Positions 8,501-17,970 are shown, counted from the stretch's first letter. The stretch: 64,000 nt of DNA from Symploca sp. SIO3C6 (GCA_010692425.1 JAAHHJ010000017.1:1-64000), one strand, 5' to 3'. The notes: generated by a model not told the origin, from the sequence alone. Translations and numbers: made by a program.

Positions 8501-11175
8501 CACAGTTGAATGCTAGAGAACTTCAAGCGAAAACAGTTTTTATCTTTAATAACAATATTAGACATTGGCAAGAACATCTTAGGGATACATCGAAACCGCT
8601 GCTAGCTGCTTATCAAACTGGATTAGAAACTGGAGATCTAGAATTTGCCGCCTATTGTGCTTTCGCCTACTGCCACAATTTATATTTTAGCGGCCATGAA
8701 TTGGGAGAAGTGACAAGAGAAATGGAAACCTACAGCGAGGCTATCAGTCAACTTCAGCAAGAAACAGCACTGAATTTTCATCAGATATTTTTACAGGCAG
8801 TATCGAACTTGATGGGCAATGTAGAAAAGCCGTGCAGTTTAATTGGCAAAGTCTACAATGAGCAAGTTATGTTACCACAGCATCAGCAAGCCAATGATAC
8901 CACCTCAATTTACTTTTTATACTTAAATAAACTGATAATTTGCTATTTATTTGGAGAATATAAACAAGCACTCAAGAATGCAGCCAGAGCTCAGTCTTAT
9001 TCAGAAGGAGTGCTAGGGCAGGTAGTTTTTTCTATGTTCTATTTCTATAATTCTCTAGCGCTTCTAGCAGTTTATCCGGAAACAGAAGTATCTGAACAAG
9101 AACATCTCCTTGAACAAGTAAGGGCTAGTCAAGACCAAATTAAGAACTGGGCGCACTATGCTCCGATGAATTTCTTACACAAATTTTATTTAATTGAGGC
9201 AGAATGGTATCGAGTTCTGGGTCAAAAAGCTAAGGCAATAGATTATTATGATCTTGCTATTGTGGGTGCCAAAGAAAATCAGTATCTTCAGGAAGAAGCT
9301 CTCGCTAATGAATTAGCTGCTAAATTCTACTTAGTTTGGGGTAAACATAAAATTGCTCAAACCTATCTCCAGGATGCCTATTACGGCTACGCTCACTGGG
9401 GTGCCAAAGCTAAAGTTGAGCATTTGGAACAAAGCTATCCCCAATTACTCCTCCCTATCTTGAGTCAAAATCAAATTCAACTCCAAACTAGTGAAACTAT
9501 AACTACTGCTATTAATCCAACTATTACCAGTAGTGGCACAGGAGCTTCAGAACTTATAGATTTGGCAGCAGTTATGAAAGCTTCTCAAGCTATTTCTGGA
9601 GAAATTAAACTTGAGCAACTGCTCTCAATTTTGATGCAAGTAGTGATTGAAAATGCCGGGGCCCAAAAAGGTGTTCTGCTCTTATTAAAATTAGGGCAAT
9701 TAGTAATTGAGGCTCAAGGAGATATTACTACTGAAGAAGCCAATAAATTAAATCTCAAATCTCTACTACAATCCATTCCTTTTGAGTCCATTCAAGACAT
9801 ACCCACAACTGTGATCAATTATGTCTGGAACACTCAAGAAAACCTAGTTATTAACAATGCCACGGCACAGACTGATTTTGCTGCTGATACCTACATTATT
9901 CAATATCAGCCCAAAAGCATATTGTGTATTCCCATTGTCAAGCAAGGCAAATTTATCGGTATCCTTTATCTCGAAAACAATCTGACTACAGGGGCTTTTA
10001 CTCCAGCACGATTAGAAGTTTTGAAACTATTGACTTCCCAAGCCGCAATTTCTCTGGAAAATGCGCGACTCTATCAACAACTAGGACAAGCCAAAGATGC
10101 TGCTGAAGCTGCCAATCGAGCCAAAAGCCACTTCCTTGCAAATATGAGCCACGAATTGAGGACACCACTCCACGCCATTCTCGGTTTTTCCCAGGTTATG
10201 GGTGGCGATTTATCTCTATCAAACCAACATCAGGAACATCTGGACATCATTCATCGCTCTGGCGAGCATTTACTCAAATTGATCAATGACGTTTTGGAAA
10301 TGTCAAAGATTGAGGTTGGTCAAGTCACACTTCAGGAAGATTGCTTTGATTTCTATAGCCTCCTAGACAATCTCCAAGATAGATTCAGACCTTTAGCTGC
10401 TCACAAAGGGTTAGGACTTAGCTTCGACTACACTCCAGAAATACCAAAATATGTGGTTACTGACAAGAATAAATTGCATCAAGTTTTGAGCAACCTTATT
10501 GATAACGCCATTAAATTTACTCAAGCAGGTAGCGTTAAGTTGCGGATTCAAGAGTTTTTGTGTAGGGAAACTCTAGTGCCAAGGCATTCTGCTACAGGAA
10601 ATCAAGGGGAAGAAATTTCTCCTCCCTACTCCCTATCCTTTGAAGTCGAAGACACTGGTTGTGGAATTGCACCAGCAGAATTAGACAGTTTATTTGAAGC
10701 GTTTATACAGAATAAAAACGGTGAAAAATCTCACGCAGGTATTGGCTTAGGTTTGCCTCTTACTCGTTGCTTCGTGCAACTTATGGGTGGGGATATCTCT
10801 GTTAACTCTACCTTGGGGAGGGGAACAGTTTTTAAGTTCAATATCAATGTCGTACCACGCTATGATCTCGGCACAACAACAAATCATTCCTCTACAACCA
10901 ATATTAAGATTACCAATACTCAGATAAGTACCGACAGCAAGCAAGAGCAACAAGAAACTATTCCATCTTTCGAGTTAACACTAGCAAAAATGTCCACTGA
11001 GTGGATCCAGCAACTAAACCTAGCAGCGCGGAGTGCCGATGAAGATCTAATTTTGAGTCTGATTGAGCAAATCCCAGATTCTGAAATCTCTTTGGCTGAG
11101 GCGATAATCGAGATGGTGAATAATTTTCGTCTTGATAAAATTATTGATTTAACTCAATTGTCAATTCATACATAA
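5515..11175 (+). CDS. giant Ser/Thr kinase-AAA ATPase-GAF-histidine kinase (HstK-type)
   Basis: A protein of 1886 residues combining eukaryotic-type and two-component modules, as in the HstK family of filamentous cyanobacteria. Residues about 14-285 form a protein kinase with HKDIKPANI (Asp140); the usual DFG is DFS. An AAA/STAND ATPase follows with Walker A GFSGIGKS (Lys346) and Walker B VIFLDDLQW. A long alpha-helical TPR-like region (about 650-1330), a GAF domain (about 1370-1510), HisKA with His1546 ([10 protein letters not shown]) and HATPase_c (DNAIKFT, DTGCG, GIGLGLP) complete it. The C-terminal tail matches that of the upstream hybrid kinase, but the receiver domain that precedes it there is missing here. 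Probably cytoplasmic; ligand unknown. Confidence 0.9.
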   Translation: MSQSNQSAMINSVVTIKGYRLLNKIYDGSRTLVYRGIRESDLKPIVIKLLKNEHPNFSELLRFRHQYNITINLDLPGIVKPLSLEPYHHGFALVMEDYGAVSLQDYTQQTSLNLLQFLEISIELTKTLEGLYAHQIIHKDIKPANILIDPETLKVKLIDFSIASVLPHEFQIPQNPNVLEGTLAYMSPEQTGRMNRGIDYRCDFYSLGVTFYELLTGQLPYISNDPMELVHCHLAKQATPPIKLNPVIPQVINDIIMKLMAKTSEERYQSAFGLKYDLEQCLEQWYNQGSIDSFTLQTRDISDHFCIPEKLYGREAEVNTLLAAFARVSHCDREMMLVAGFSGIGKSALVNEVHKPIVRQRGYFIKGKFDQFKRNIPFSAFVQAFQNLMRQLLTENYAQIQQWQVKIFSALGEQAQVIIDVIPELELLIGKQPSVPELAPSASQNRFNLLFSKFMGVFSQAEHPLVIFLDDLQWADSASLKLTQLLISEADTNYLLIIGAYRDNEVSKAHPLMLTLEEIRQSGAIINQITLTPLNQFSLNQLIADTLSCTLKLAEPLTELVLQKTKGNPFFATQFLKSLHEDQLIWFNLNRGHWQCDLAQIKLLTMGSDVVEFMAHQLQRLPINTQQVLRIAACIGNHFDLETLAIVYEKSISKTANDLWKALQEGLILPESEVYKFFSTQELVGSHDLQDEVNYQVCSYKFSHDRVQQAAYFLIPENHKQETHLKIGQLLLKNTPEVEREEKIFEIVNQLNIGLKLITNQNDQNQLAQLNLIAGRKAKASTAYAAAWRYLSAGMELLAVDSWQSYYTLTLALYQEATEAVYLKGDFEQMEKLAVVILQQAQTLLDEVKVYEIKIQSYIAQNQQLTAINTGLSFLKHLGVSFPQSPCQSDIEKGLQEIQIALGLNNIEDLIKLPQMKDHYQLAAMRILPILSSAVYVAVPALYPLIVLKMVLISVKNGNTSMSAFAYAAYGLILCGVIGDIDTGYQFGQLALNLLSQLNARELQAKTVFIFNNNIRHWQEHLRDTSKPLLAAYQTGLETGDLEFAAYCAFAYCHNLYFSGHELGEVTREMETYSEAISQLQQETALNFHQIFLQAVSNLMGNVEKPCSLIGKVYNEQVMLPQHQQANDTTSIYFLYLNKLIICYLFGEYKQALKNAARAQSYSEGVLGQVVFSMFYFYNSLALLAVYPETEVSEQEHLLEQVRASQDQIKNWAHYAPMNFLHKFYLIEAEWYRVLGQKAKAIDYYDLAIVGAKENQYLQEEALANELAAKFYLVWGKHKIAQTYLQDAYYGYAHWGAKAKVEHLEQSYPQLLLPILSQNQIQLQTSETITTAINPTITSSGTGASELIDLAAVMKASQAISGEIKLEQLLSILMQVVIENAGAQKGVLLLLKLGQLVIEAQGDITTEEANKLNLKSLLQSIPFESIQDIPTTVINYVWNTQENLVINNATAQTDFAADTYIIQYQPKSILCIPIVKQGKFIGILYLENNLTTGAFTPARLEVLKLLTSQAAISLENARLYQQLGQAKDAAEAANRAKSHFLANMSHELRTPLHAILGFSQVMGGDLSLSNQHQEHLDIIHRSGEHLLKLINDVLEMSKIEVGQVTLQEDCFDFYSLLDNLQDRFRPLAAHKGLGLSFDYTPEIPKYVVTDKNKLHQVLSNLIDNAIKFTQAGSVKLRIQEFLCRETLVPRHSATGNQGEEISPPYSLSFEVEDTGCGIAPAELDSLFEAFIQNKNGEKSHAGIGLGLPLTRCFVQLMGGDISVNSTLGRGTVFKFNINVVPRYDLGTTTNHSSTTNIKITNTQISTDSKQEQQETIPSFELTLAKMSTEWIQQLNLAARSADEDLILSLIEQIPDSEISLAEAIIEMVNNFRLDKIIDLTQLSIHT

Positions 11176-11259
11176 GCTTAATAGACAAACATGATCGCAA
11201 ACGCTGGTTTGTCATCCTGAGATCAGAGGCTCTACAAAGTTTCTCCCCAAGGAGATATC

Positions 11260-12654
11260 ATGAATCGCAATCAAGCTGACACTAGTACAGGGAATATTCT
11301 AGTTGTTGATGATACACCAGAAAACTTACGGTTGCTATCAACCATGTTGACAGAGCATGGGTATAAAGTGCGGAAAGTTATTAGTGGAAAACTGGCTTTA
11401 GATGCAGCACAAGTCAATCCTCCAGATTTAATTTTACTTGATATCATGATGCCCCAAATCAATGGCTATGAAGTTTGTAAACAACTGAAAGCTAGTGAGC
11501 AAACTGCAAAAATACCGGTGATTTTTCTGAGTGCTCTCAATGAAGCCATTGACAAGGTTAAAGCTTTTAATGTTGGCGGCGCTGACTACATCACCAAACC
11601 ATTTCAGATTGAAGAAGTTGTTGCCCGTGTAGAAAACCAACTGCTGATTAGAAGACTACAAAAACAACAACAAGAACACAATATCAAGTTACAGCAAGAA
11701 ATTAGCGATCGCCAGCAGGCTCAAGTAGCATTACAAACTCTCAATCAAGAACTAGAAATCAGAGTCCAAGCACGTACAGCTCAACTCACACAAGCAAATC
11801 AACAGCTGCTGAGATTAGAAAACCAGTTGCGTCAGGCTCTAGTTCAAGAACAAGAACTTAATGAGTTCAAGTCTCGTATCATTACCACCATTTCCCATGA
11901 ATACCGTACTCCTCTAACCACGATCAATTCTTCTGCCGAACTCCTTGAACTATACCGTCATAAGTGGCCCCAAGAAAAGCAACTGAATCATTTGCAGCGA
12001 ATTCAAAGAAAAGTTAAACACCTAACCAGCTTGGTTAATGATGTCTTGTTCCTCGATAAGTTTGAATATGAGAAAATTCAATTAAATCTAGCTCCTCTGG
12101 ATTTGATCAAATTTAGTGAAGAGCTTGTTGAGGAGCTAAAGATGACCACTGCCAAGGGTCAAATCATTGAATTTAGCTACCAAGGAGACTGTTTTCAAGG
12201 AGCCTGGGATGAAAAAATTCTGCGCCAAATCTTGTCTAACTTACTCTCTAATGCCATCAAATACTCTCCTGAAGTTAGCGTAATAAAGTTCCAAATTTCA
12301 GGTCAAGATGGTAAAGTAGTGTGGCAAATTAAAGACCAAGGTATTGGCATCCCCCCTGAAGATCAACTCAGAGTCTTTGAGTCCTTCCATCGAGCCAATA
12401 ATGTTGGCAATATTCCGGGGATAGGACTTGGTTTATCAATCACGAAAAAATGCGTTGACTTGTACAACGGTCAGATTACTTGTGAGAGTGAGGTGGGAGT
12501 AGGTACAATTTTTACAGTAACAATACCTGCGGAGCAATCAAAACTGAACACTGAAGATGAGCCTAAATCTAAGCAAGGTTTCCAATTAGACCCCAACAAG
12601 AGCTGCCAAGATGCCAGCAAAGATACTTCAGTTATGAACTTAGCAGTTTTTTAA
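11260..12654 (+). CDS. response regulator-histidine kinase (REC-coiled coil-HisKA-HATPase)
   Basis: 464 residues. An N-terminal REC carries Asp61 in LILLDIMMP, then a Q-rich coiled coil (about 130-205), HisKA with His213 in ISHEYRTPL and HATPase_c with SNAIKYSP, DQGIG and GIGLGLS. AAGGAG stands 9 bp before the ATG. It follows the giant kinase by 84 bp on the same strand and has a free N-terminal REC. It is therefore the likely phosphoacceptor for that kinase, which lacks its own receiver; this pairing is inference. Confidence 0.9.
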   Translation: MNRNQADTSTGNILVVDDTPENLRLLSTMLTEHGYKVRKVISGKLALDAAQVNPPDLILLDIMMPQINGYEVCKQLKASEQTAKIPVIFLSALNEAIDKVKAFNVGGADYITKPFQIEEVVARVENQLLIRRLQKQQQEHNIKLQQEISDRQQAQVALQTLNQELEIRVQARTAQLTQANQQLLRLENQLRQALVQEQELNEFKSRIITTISHEYRTPLTTINSSAELLELYRHKWPQEKQLNHLQRIQRKVKHLTSLVNDVLFLDKFEYEKIQLNLAPLDLIKFSEELVEELKMTTAKGQIIEFSYQGDCFQGAWDEKILRQILSNLLSNAIKYSPEVSVIKFQISGQDGKVVWQIKDQGIGIPPEDQLRVFESFHRANNVGNIPGIGLGLSITKKCVDLYNGQITCESEVGVGTIFTVTIPAEQSKLNTEDEPKSKQGFQLDPNKSCQDASKDTSVMNLAVF

Positions 12655-12714
12655 AAACTATTTGCCATAACCCAGTGACTTCAATTCAAAAAGCCCCCAT
12701 TAACCTTTCGGGTA

Positions 12715-12814
12715 TAGCACTACGCGAATACATGAGGACATCTATATTTTTTACACTATATTCACTCTTGCTTTAAACCAAATCATATTGTCCTAACCTA
12801 AATGCGTAGTGCTA
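12715..12814. mobile_element. 100-bp MITE-like element with 11-bp inverted ends
   Basis: TAGCACTACGC at 12715-12725 is exactly inverted at 12804-12814 (GCGTAGTGCTA), enclosing 78 bp of A+T-rich non-coding DNA, with TATA flanks on both sides that fit TA target duplication. No reading frame is present. The shape fits a non-autonomous IS630/Tc1-type element. The surrounding 512-bp intergenic region also holds the 17-mer at 12922 and an IS-end hairpin at 13138. Confidence 0.6.
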
Positions 12815-12921
12815 CATATAGCAGTGCGCCAGCAGTGTGTTTACACTCTTCAGGTGAAGAATAATTGCTATAATCTTTGTTTGACAAGCTGTTCCCTCCT
12901 CTGTTAAGAGTTAAGAGTTCT

Positions 12922-12938
12922 CAGCGCGCAGCGCTATA
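12922..12938 (+). repeat. solo copy of the 17-mer found at the IS630 end
   Basis: CAGCGCGCAGCGCTATA is identical to 111-127. No transposase coding is left here, so this is either an IS630 scar or part of a short palindromic repeat family. Confidence 0.45.
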
Positions 12939-13137
12939 ATGGCGGGGATGGTTTATAATCAAATAACTCATGGGTACTGTAGGGCATACGGGAACCTCCT
13001 AATTAATTTAGGTAAAAGCTTGGATAGTGAACCAACAGTGGGCGCTAGATAACAAGTGATATTCTAGTAAGCTAGGTTCAGACATAATCGTGTAAGACCT
13101 TAGTAGAGGCGACTCCAACAGGCAGCGATTAGCTCAA

Positions 13138-13171
13138 GAATCCCTCGCTTGAGCTCGACGGGAGTGTCAAA
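13138..13171 (+). repeat. orphan IS200/IS605-type end hairpin (copy 1)
   Basis: GAATCCCTCG...CGACGGGAGTGTCAAA has the layout of the right-end hairpin usually found after tnpB in cyanobacterial IS200/IS605 elements. No tnpB is adjacent. Its TGTCA tail supplies the stop codon of the minus-strand kinase that ends at 13167. Confidence 0.55.
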
Positions 13172-14627
13172 GAGCGCTACTCCTCAAATAGTGCTTAGCA
13201 TTAACAGTGGGCAAAGTAACTGTGAACACACTACCTTGACCCAACTTCGAGTGTACTCCCACAAAACCCCCCATTCCTTCAACTAGGGTTTTCACTATTG
13301 ATAAGCCCAAACCAGTACCACCAGTGGAGCTAGAGCGGGCTTCATCAACACGATAGAAACGCTCGAAGATCCTCGATTGTTGTTTTAAGGGAATACCTCT
13401 GCCTTGGTCGCATACCTGAATCACTGCCTGTTTTCCCTGTTGATTTAACTTCAGAGTCACTGGCTGTTGATTATCTGAATATTTTACAGCATTATCAATC
13501 AAATTTAGTAAAACTTGTTTAAGGCGATCGCGGTCTGCCTTAACCTCAATTAAATCTAATACTTCTACCATAATTACTCGATTACTATATTGCTCAGCCA
13601 TCGAGACAACTTCACTCACAAGTTCATTGAGTACTAGAAGTTCTATATTAAAGCGCATTTGACCATTATCTGCTCGTGCTAAGTCCAGTAAATCCTGCAA
13701 CAGCTGAATAGTACGGTTGGCTTCTGAAGAAGCGATGGCAAGAGCTTCTTGCTGCGGAGCAGTTAGATTAGCACCCCGTCGCAGGGTACTTTGCAGATAA
13801 CCAGAGACAATTGTTAGGGGAGTTCGTAACTCATGAGAGACATTGCTAACAAATTGCCTCTGCTGTTCCCAGGCATCAAACAAACGCACTAACATTTTGT
13901 CGAAGGTTAGTGCTAATTCTCTCACTTCAGAGGGGGCACAGTCTAATTTTATCCGTGCTTGCCCCAAATCCTCAGCAGAAATAGTTCTGGTTAGGGCAAC
14001 GATATGGCGTAGGGGTTGAAGTGAACGTTGTACGTAGAAAGCGATGGCGACAGTGATGCCCCCAATTGACACAATACTGGCGATGACAAGAGTACCAATC
14101 AAGCTCACAAACATAGCTTGTTCACTAGTGATGTCCTTAGCAACATAAAACTTGCCCAACATCTGACCCTTGACTTCCAAGGGGGTGCCGCAGATCATCC
14201 AGTAACGTCCATCCATCTCGTAAACTTCGGGTATAAGTGAAACCCTCAAAGCGAATAAGGATTTGTTAGTATTCATCTGCAAAGCAGCAGATTGGGAGAC
14301 AATAGACCCATCAGGATTTTTCACCCATAACAGAGTATTACCAGTGGTCAGGTTATCCACAGCTCCTTGCAAACCCTCTGCCATCGTTACCATATCACTG
14401 TAAATCTCCACGTCCTGTGGAAATCGCTCAGCGATATATTGAAGGTGATGCTTTTGAGTGGTAACGAGGATTCGCTGAGTACTCCAACTAGTCAAAATGG
14501 CAACACAGCTCAAACCCATTGCCGTAACACCAACAATCCCCACCGTTAATCGCGCCTGTAGAGAAGAAGGATCAAGTCTTTGCCTAAATTTATTCGTCTT
14601 TTTTCGTAGTTTACTAAACAATTTCAT
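13167..14627 (-). CDS. membrane sensor histidine kinase (TM-extracytoplasmic-TM-HAMP-HisKA-HATPase)
   Basis: 486 residues. A first membrane helix at about 27-48 and a second at about 175-198 bracket a periplasmic sensor of about 125 residues. HAMP follows (about 200-250), then HisKA with His265 in [10 protein letters not shown] and HATPase_c with LIDNAVKYS, DQGRGIP and GTGLGLSIV. The layout matches class I orthodox kinases. No response regulator gene is adjacent, so it is an orphan kinase here. Its last residues and TGA fall in an IS-end hairpin, so the extreme C-terminus may have been altered. I do not assign a specific Hik number. Confidence 0.9.
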   Translation of the reverse strand: MKLFSKLRKKTNKFRQRLDPSSLQARLTVGIVGVTAMGLSCVAILTSWSTQRILVTTQKHHLQYIAERFPQDVEIYSDMVTMAEGLQGAVDNLTTGNTLLWVKNPDGSIVSQSAALQMNTNKSLFALRVSLIPEVYEMDGRYWMICGTPLEVKGQMLGKFYVAKDITSEQAMFVSLIGTLVIASIVSIGGITVAIAFYVQRSLQPLRHIVALTRTISAEDLGQARIKLDCAPSEVRELALTFDKMLVRLFDAWEQQRQFVSNVSHELRTPLTIVSGYLQSTLRRGANLTAPQQEALAIASSEANRTIQLLQDLLDLARADNGQMRFNIELLVLNELVSEVVSMAEQYSNRVIMVEVLDLIEVKADRDRLKQVLLNLIDNAVKYSDNQQPVTLKLNQQGKQAVIQVCDQGRGIPLKQQSRIFERFYRVDEARSSSTGGTGLGLSIVKTLVEGMGGFVGVHSKLGQGSVFTVTLPTVNAKHYLRSSAL

Positions 14628-15021
14628 TATTAAATTAACTGATCACGCCTCAAGAATTGACAGTAGTAATTTGTTTTAGAACCCCTGGAATTAATCAGGG
14701 AGTTTTACCTAAGCAGTGAGAGAATTTATTAACCTGAGTTCAATACAGGCTAAGCTTGCTCTTGATCCAAACCTCAGATCATTATTTAGTCACCCCTACC
14801 CTTCCAGGGAAAGGAATATCTGGATTACCCCCTTGGCTGGGGGTAAAGCTTGGTGGGTGGAGAAGCTTAAAACCTAATTTTTTCTTTGTTCCTCTCTGCC
14901 CTGGTAGGAAAGAGAGGTTAGCAGGGAAAGTTCTGTTAAACCCAGATTAAATTACTTTCAGATTAACCATTAATTATGAGAAACTGATTAGAGCTTTATA
15001 TATGCTTGCTCAACAAAATAT
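14628..15021. other. intergenic region, nothing assignable
   Basis: 394 bp between a minus-strand kinase and pabC. A 64-codon open frame at 14756 has no family signature and no ribosome site. Two loosely related G-rich/C-rich stretches (14800-14850 and 14890-14930) could form weak hairpins. The pabC promoter should lie near the 3' end but I cannot fix it. Confidence 0.4.
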
Positions 15022-15843
15022 TTGTTTTGGTACAGTGGTCAGTTAAAAGAAGCAGATACCCTTGAACTAGCAACCAATAATCCGGGATTGCTATACGGAG
15101 CAACAGTTTTTACAACCTTGCGAGTTTATCATCAATTATTAGAACATCCGCTGACCAATTGGAACTCTCACTGTCAGCGCCTAAAATCAAGTTTGCAAAG
15201 CTTTGGCTGGCAGCTACCTGACTGGCAGCGCTTGCGCTATGGTGCAGAGGTTTTATGCACTTCCTACCCCGTACTGAGGATCGCGATTTTTCCTGATGGA
15301 CGAGAATGGATTACAGGGCGAGAACTTCCATCTGACTTAGTAGTGCGCCAACAACTGGGCATAGCTGCTTGGCTAGCGGAAGCTCCCGAATATCGCCGCC
15401 CCCTCGCTGCCCATAAAACTGGTAACTATCTCTCGGCTTGGCTTGCCCAGCAAGCTGCAAGGCAGTTGGGGGCAGCCGAAGCCATACTGGTCGATGCCAA
15501 TGGTAACTGGCTAGAAACTAGTACTGGCAACCTCTGGGGTTGGTACGATCATTGTTGGTGGACACCACCCATAGCAGCTTCAATCTTACCGGGAGTAGTG
15601 CGATCGCAACTCCTTGATTGGTTCAGAGAACAGGGTTGGGCAATTAGAGAAGTAGCCTGGGATACTAAAATAGTAACAAAATTTGAAGCAGTTGCTTACA
15701 CTAATAGCGTCATTGAAGTAATTCCTATCCATACCATCATTAGTGGCAAGGAACCTCTAACCTACGAACCCTTGCACCCTAGTCTGGAGCAACTGCGCAG
15801 TCGGTTTACCGAATCAGTGCCATATCAACAGAAGCTAGACTAA
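15022..15843 (+). CDS. pabC: aminodeoxychorismate lyase-like class IV aminotransferase
   Basis: PLP enzyme of fold type IV. The likely role is 4-amino-4-deoxychorismate to p-aminobenzoate plus pyruvate in folate synthesis. The 273-residue chain has NNPGLLYGATVFTTLRVY at the N-terminus, the PLP-lysine region AAHKTGNYLSAW, ETSTGNLWGW and the late ITP-like segment ILPGVVRSQLLDW. The start is TTG; no in-frame ATG lies upstream, and cyanobacterial homologues begin with the same FWY-G segment. Branched-chain or D-amino-acid transaminase activity cannot be excluded from the family alone. Confidence 0.8.
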   Translation: MFWYSGQLKEADTLELATNNPGLLYGATVFTTLRVYHQLLEHPLTNWNSHCQRLKSSLQSFGWQLPDWQRLRYGAEVLCTSYPVLRIAIFPDGREWITGRELPSDLVVRQQLGIAAWLAEAPEYRRPLAAHKTGNYLSAWLAQQAARQLGAAEAILVDANGNWLETSTGNLWGWYDHCWWTPPIAASILPGVVRSQLLDWFREQGWAIREVAWDTKIVTKFEAVAYTNSVIEVIPIHTIISGKEPLTYEPLHPSLEQLRSRFTESVPYQQKLD

Positions 15844-15991
15844 CAGATAGGTAGCACGCTGATTCGGTAAAGACTCTTTTCTAAACAATTTACCTAAGCA
15901 ATGTCAATTAATACTGAGAAAGGTTAACATTAGTTAATACAAGCAAGCTATGAAAAGCCCTCACATCCTCGCTATCAGGAGGTAACAATCG

Positions 15992-17836
15992 GTGAATAAT
16001 AATAAAAAATGGAGAAATGCAGGGTTGTATGCACTATTAGCAATAGTAGTGATTGCCCTAGCAACAGCATTTTTAGACCAGCCATCTCAAAGTCAAGATA
16101 CCTGGAAGTACAGCGAATTAATTGAGCAAGTCCAAAACCAGAAAATTGACAGCATTAAACTGAGTGCTGACCGTACCAGAGCAGTCGCTACAGCTCCAGA
16201 TGGTAAGCAAGTCTTAGTTAACTTGCCCAATGACCCACAACTAATCAGCATCCTCAGTGAAAATGGTGTAGACATTTCGGTTTTACCCCAGAACGATGAA
16301 AACTTCTGGTTTAGAGCCTTAAGCAGCCTGTTCTTCCCCATACTCTTATTAGTAGGACTGTTCTTCTTACTCAGACGTGCCCAGAATGGTCCTGGCTCTC
16401 AGGCAATGAACTTCGGCAAGTCCAAAGCCAGAGTGCAAATGGAACCACAAACCCAAGTAACCTTTGGGGATGTAGCTGGTATTGAGCAAGCCAAGCTCGA
16501 ACTCAATGAAGTTGTTGACTTCCTCAAAAATGCTGACCGCTTCACTGCTATTGGTGCCAAAATTCCCAAAGGTGTACTCTTGGTTGGACCTCCAGGAACC
16601 GGCAAAACCCTCCTTGCCCGCGCTGTTGCTGGTGAAGCTGGCGTTCCTTTCTTCTCCATCTCTGGTTCTGAGTTTGTGGAGATGTTTGTAGGTGTTGGAG
16701 CCTCTCGCGTGCGCGACTTGTTCGAGCAAGCCAAAAGTAATGCTCCCTGCATTGTCTTCATTGATGAAATTGACGCCGTTGGACGCCAGCGCGGTGCTGG
16801 TTTAGGAGGCGGTAATGATGAGCGAGAGCAAACCCTTAACCAACTACTGACAGAAATGGATGGTTTTGAGGGTAATACTGGTATTATTATTATCGCTGCT
16901 ACCAACCGCCCAGATGTTTTGGATGCTGCCTTGCTGCGTCCTGGTCGTTTTGACCGGCAGGTGGTGGTAGACCGACCAGATTATGCAGGCCGTTTGGAAA
17001 TCCTCAATGTTCATGCTCGTGGCAAAACCCTAGCTAAGGACGTTGACCTCGAAAAAATTGCCCGCCGCACCCCTGGTTTCACTGGCGCAGATTTGTCCAA
17101 CCTGCTCAATGAAGCAGCCATCCTGGCAGCGCGTCGTAATCTTACAGAAATTTCCATGGATGAAGTCAACGACGCCATCGACCGTGTCTTGGCTGGACCA
17201 GAGAAGAAAGACCGAGTCATGAGTGAGAAGCGTAAAACCCTGGTTGCTTACCATGAAGCTGGTCACGCCCTAGTTGGCGCTCTAATGCCAGATTACGACC
17301 CAGTGCAGAAAATTAGTATTATTCCTCGTGGTCGTGCTGGTGGTTTGACTTGGTTCACACCTAGTGAAGACCGGATGGATTCAGGTCTATATTCGCGCTC
17401 TTACCTGCAAAATCAAATGGCAGTAGCTTTGGGTGGTCGTATTGCTGAAGAAATTATTTTCGGTGAAGAAGAAGTGACCACTGGTGCTTCCAATGACTTG
17501 CAACAGGTTACTCGGGTAGCACGGCAGATGGTAACTCGCTATGGTATGAGCGATCGCCTCGGACCAGTAACCCTGGGACGACAAAATGGCAATATGTTCC
17601 TCGGTAGAGAAATTGCCTCAGACCGTGATTTTTCTAACACTACTGCTGCTGCAATTGACGAAGAAGTTAGCCAATTAGTCTCTCAAGCTTACGAACGCGC
17701 CAAAAATGTTTTGGTTAGTAATAAGCATGTCCTCGATAAACTATCCCAAATGTTGATTGAGAAAGAAACGGTAGATGCTGAGGAACTGCAAGATATCTTA
17801 GCCAATAGTGACGTCAAGATGGCAGCTATTGCTTAG
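15992..17836 (+). CDS. ftsH: ATP-dependent zinc metalloprotease FtsH (FtsH3-like)
   Basis: Membrane-bound AAA protease that degrades damaged and unneeded membrane proteins. The GTG start is set by AGGAGG 9 bp upstream. 614 residues: membrane helix at about 10-27, lumenal domain, second helix at about 108-127, AAA module with Walker A GPPGTGKT (Lys205), Walker [10 protein letters not shown] and [21 protein letters not shown], then the peptidase with HEAGH (His421, His425). The N-terminal [21 protein letters not shown] resembles the FtsH3 (Slr1604) group rather than the thylakoid FtsH2 group. FtsH3 pairs with FtsH1 or FtsH2 in Synechocystis; that partnership is inferred here. Confidence 0.93.
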   Translation: MNNNKKWRNAGLYALLAIVVIALATAFLDQPSQSQDTWKYSELIEQVQNQKIDSIKLSADRTRAVATAPDGKQVLVNLPNDPQLISILSENGVDISVLPQNDENFWFRALSSLFFPILLLVGLFFLLRRAQNGPGSQAMNFGKSKARVQMEPQTQVTFGDVAGIEQAKLELNEVVDFLKNADRFTAIGAKIPKGVLLVGPPGTGKTLLARAVAGEAGVPFFSISGSEFVEMFVGVGASRVRDLFEQAKSNAPCIVFIDEIDAVGRQRGAGLGGGNDEREQTLNQLLTEMDGFEGNTGIIIIAATNRPDVLDAALLRPGRFDRQVVVDRPDYAGRLEILNVHARGKTLAKDVDLEKIARRTPGFTGADLSNLLNEAAILAARRNLTEISMDEVNDAIDRVLAGPEKKDRVMSEKRKTLVAYHEAGHALVGALMPDYDPVQKISIIPRGRAGGLTWFTPSEDRMDSGLYSRSYLQNQMAVALGGRIAEEIIFGEEEVTTGASNDLQQVTRVARQMVTRYGMSDRLGPVTLGRQNGNMFLGREIASDRDFSNTTAAAIDEEVSQLVSQAYERAKNVLVSNKHVLDKLSQMLIEKETVDAEELQDILANSDVKMAAIA

Positions 17837-17870
17837 TCCTTACTGGTAATAGGTTCTTAGCTAAGCTGCC

Positions 17871-17921
17871 AGAAGCCCCGCGCTCTAATATGCAGATTGA
17901 GCGTCGGGAGTATGTCACTAT
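17871..17921 (+). repeat. orphan IS200/IS605-type end hairpin (copy 2)
   Basis: AGAAGCCCCGCGCTC...GAGCGTCGGGAGTATGTCAC, 34 bp after the ftsH stop. It shares the frame AGAAG-stem-TAATnnnnnGATT-stem-GGGAG-TGTCAC with copies at 37870 and 42717, while the stem bases differ in a base-pair-preserving way. Confidence 0.6.
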
Positions 17922-17970
17922 ACCTTGAGTGCCCTCCGGTAGTTTCGGGGATGAAGTGTTAAAACACAGC

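Noticed and set aside
14756-14950. 64-codon open frame
   Set aside because: No similarity to known families, no ribosome site, G-rich low-complexity DNA.
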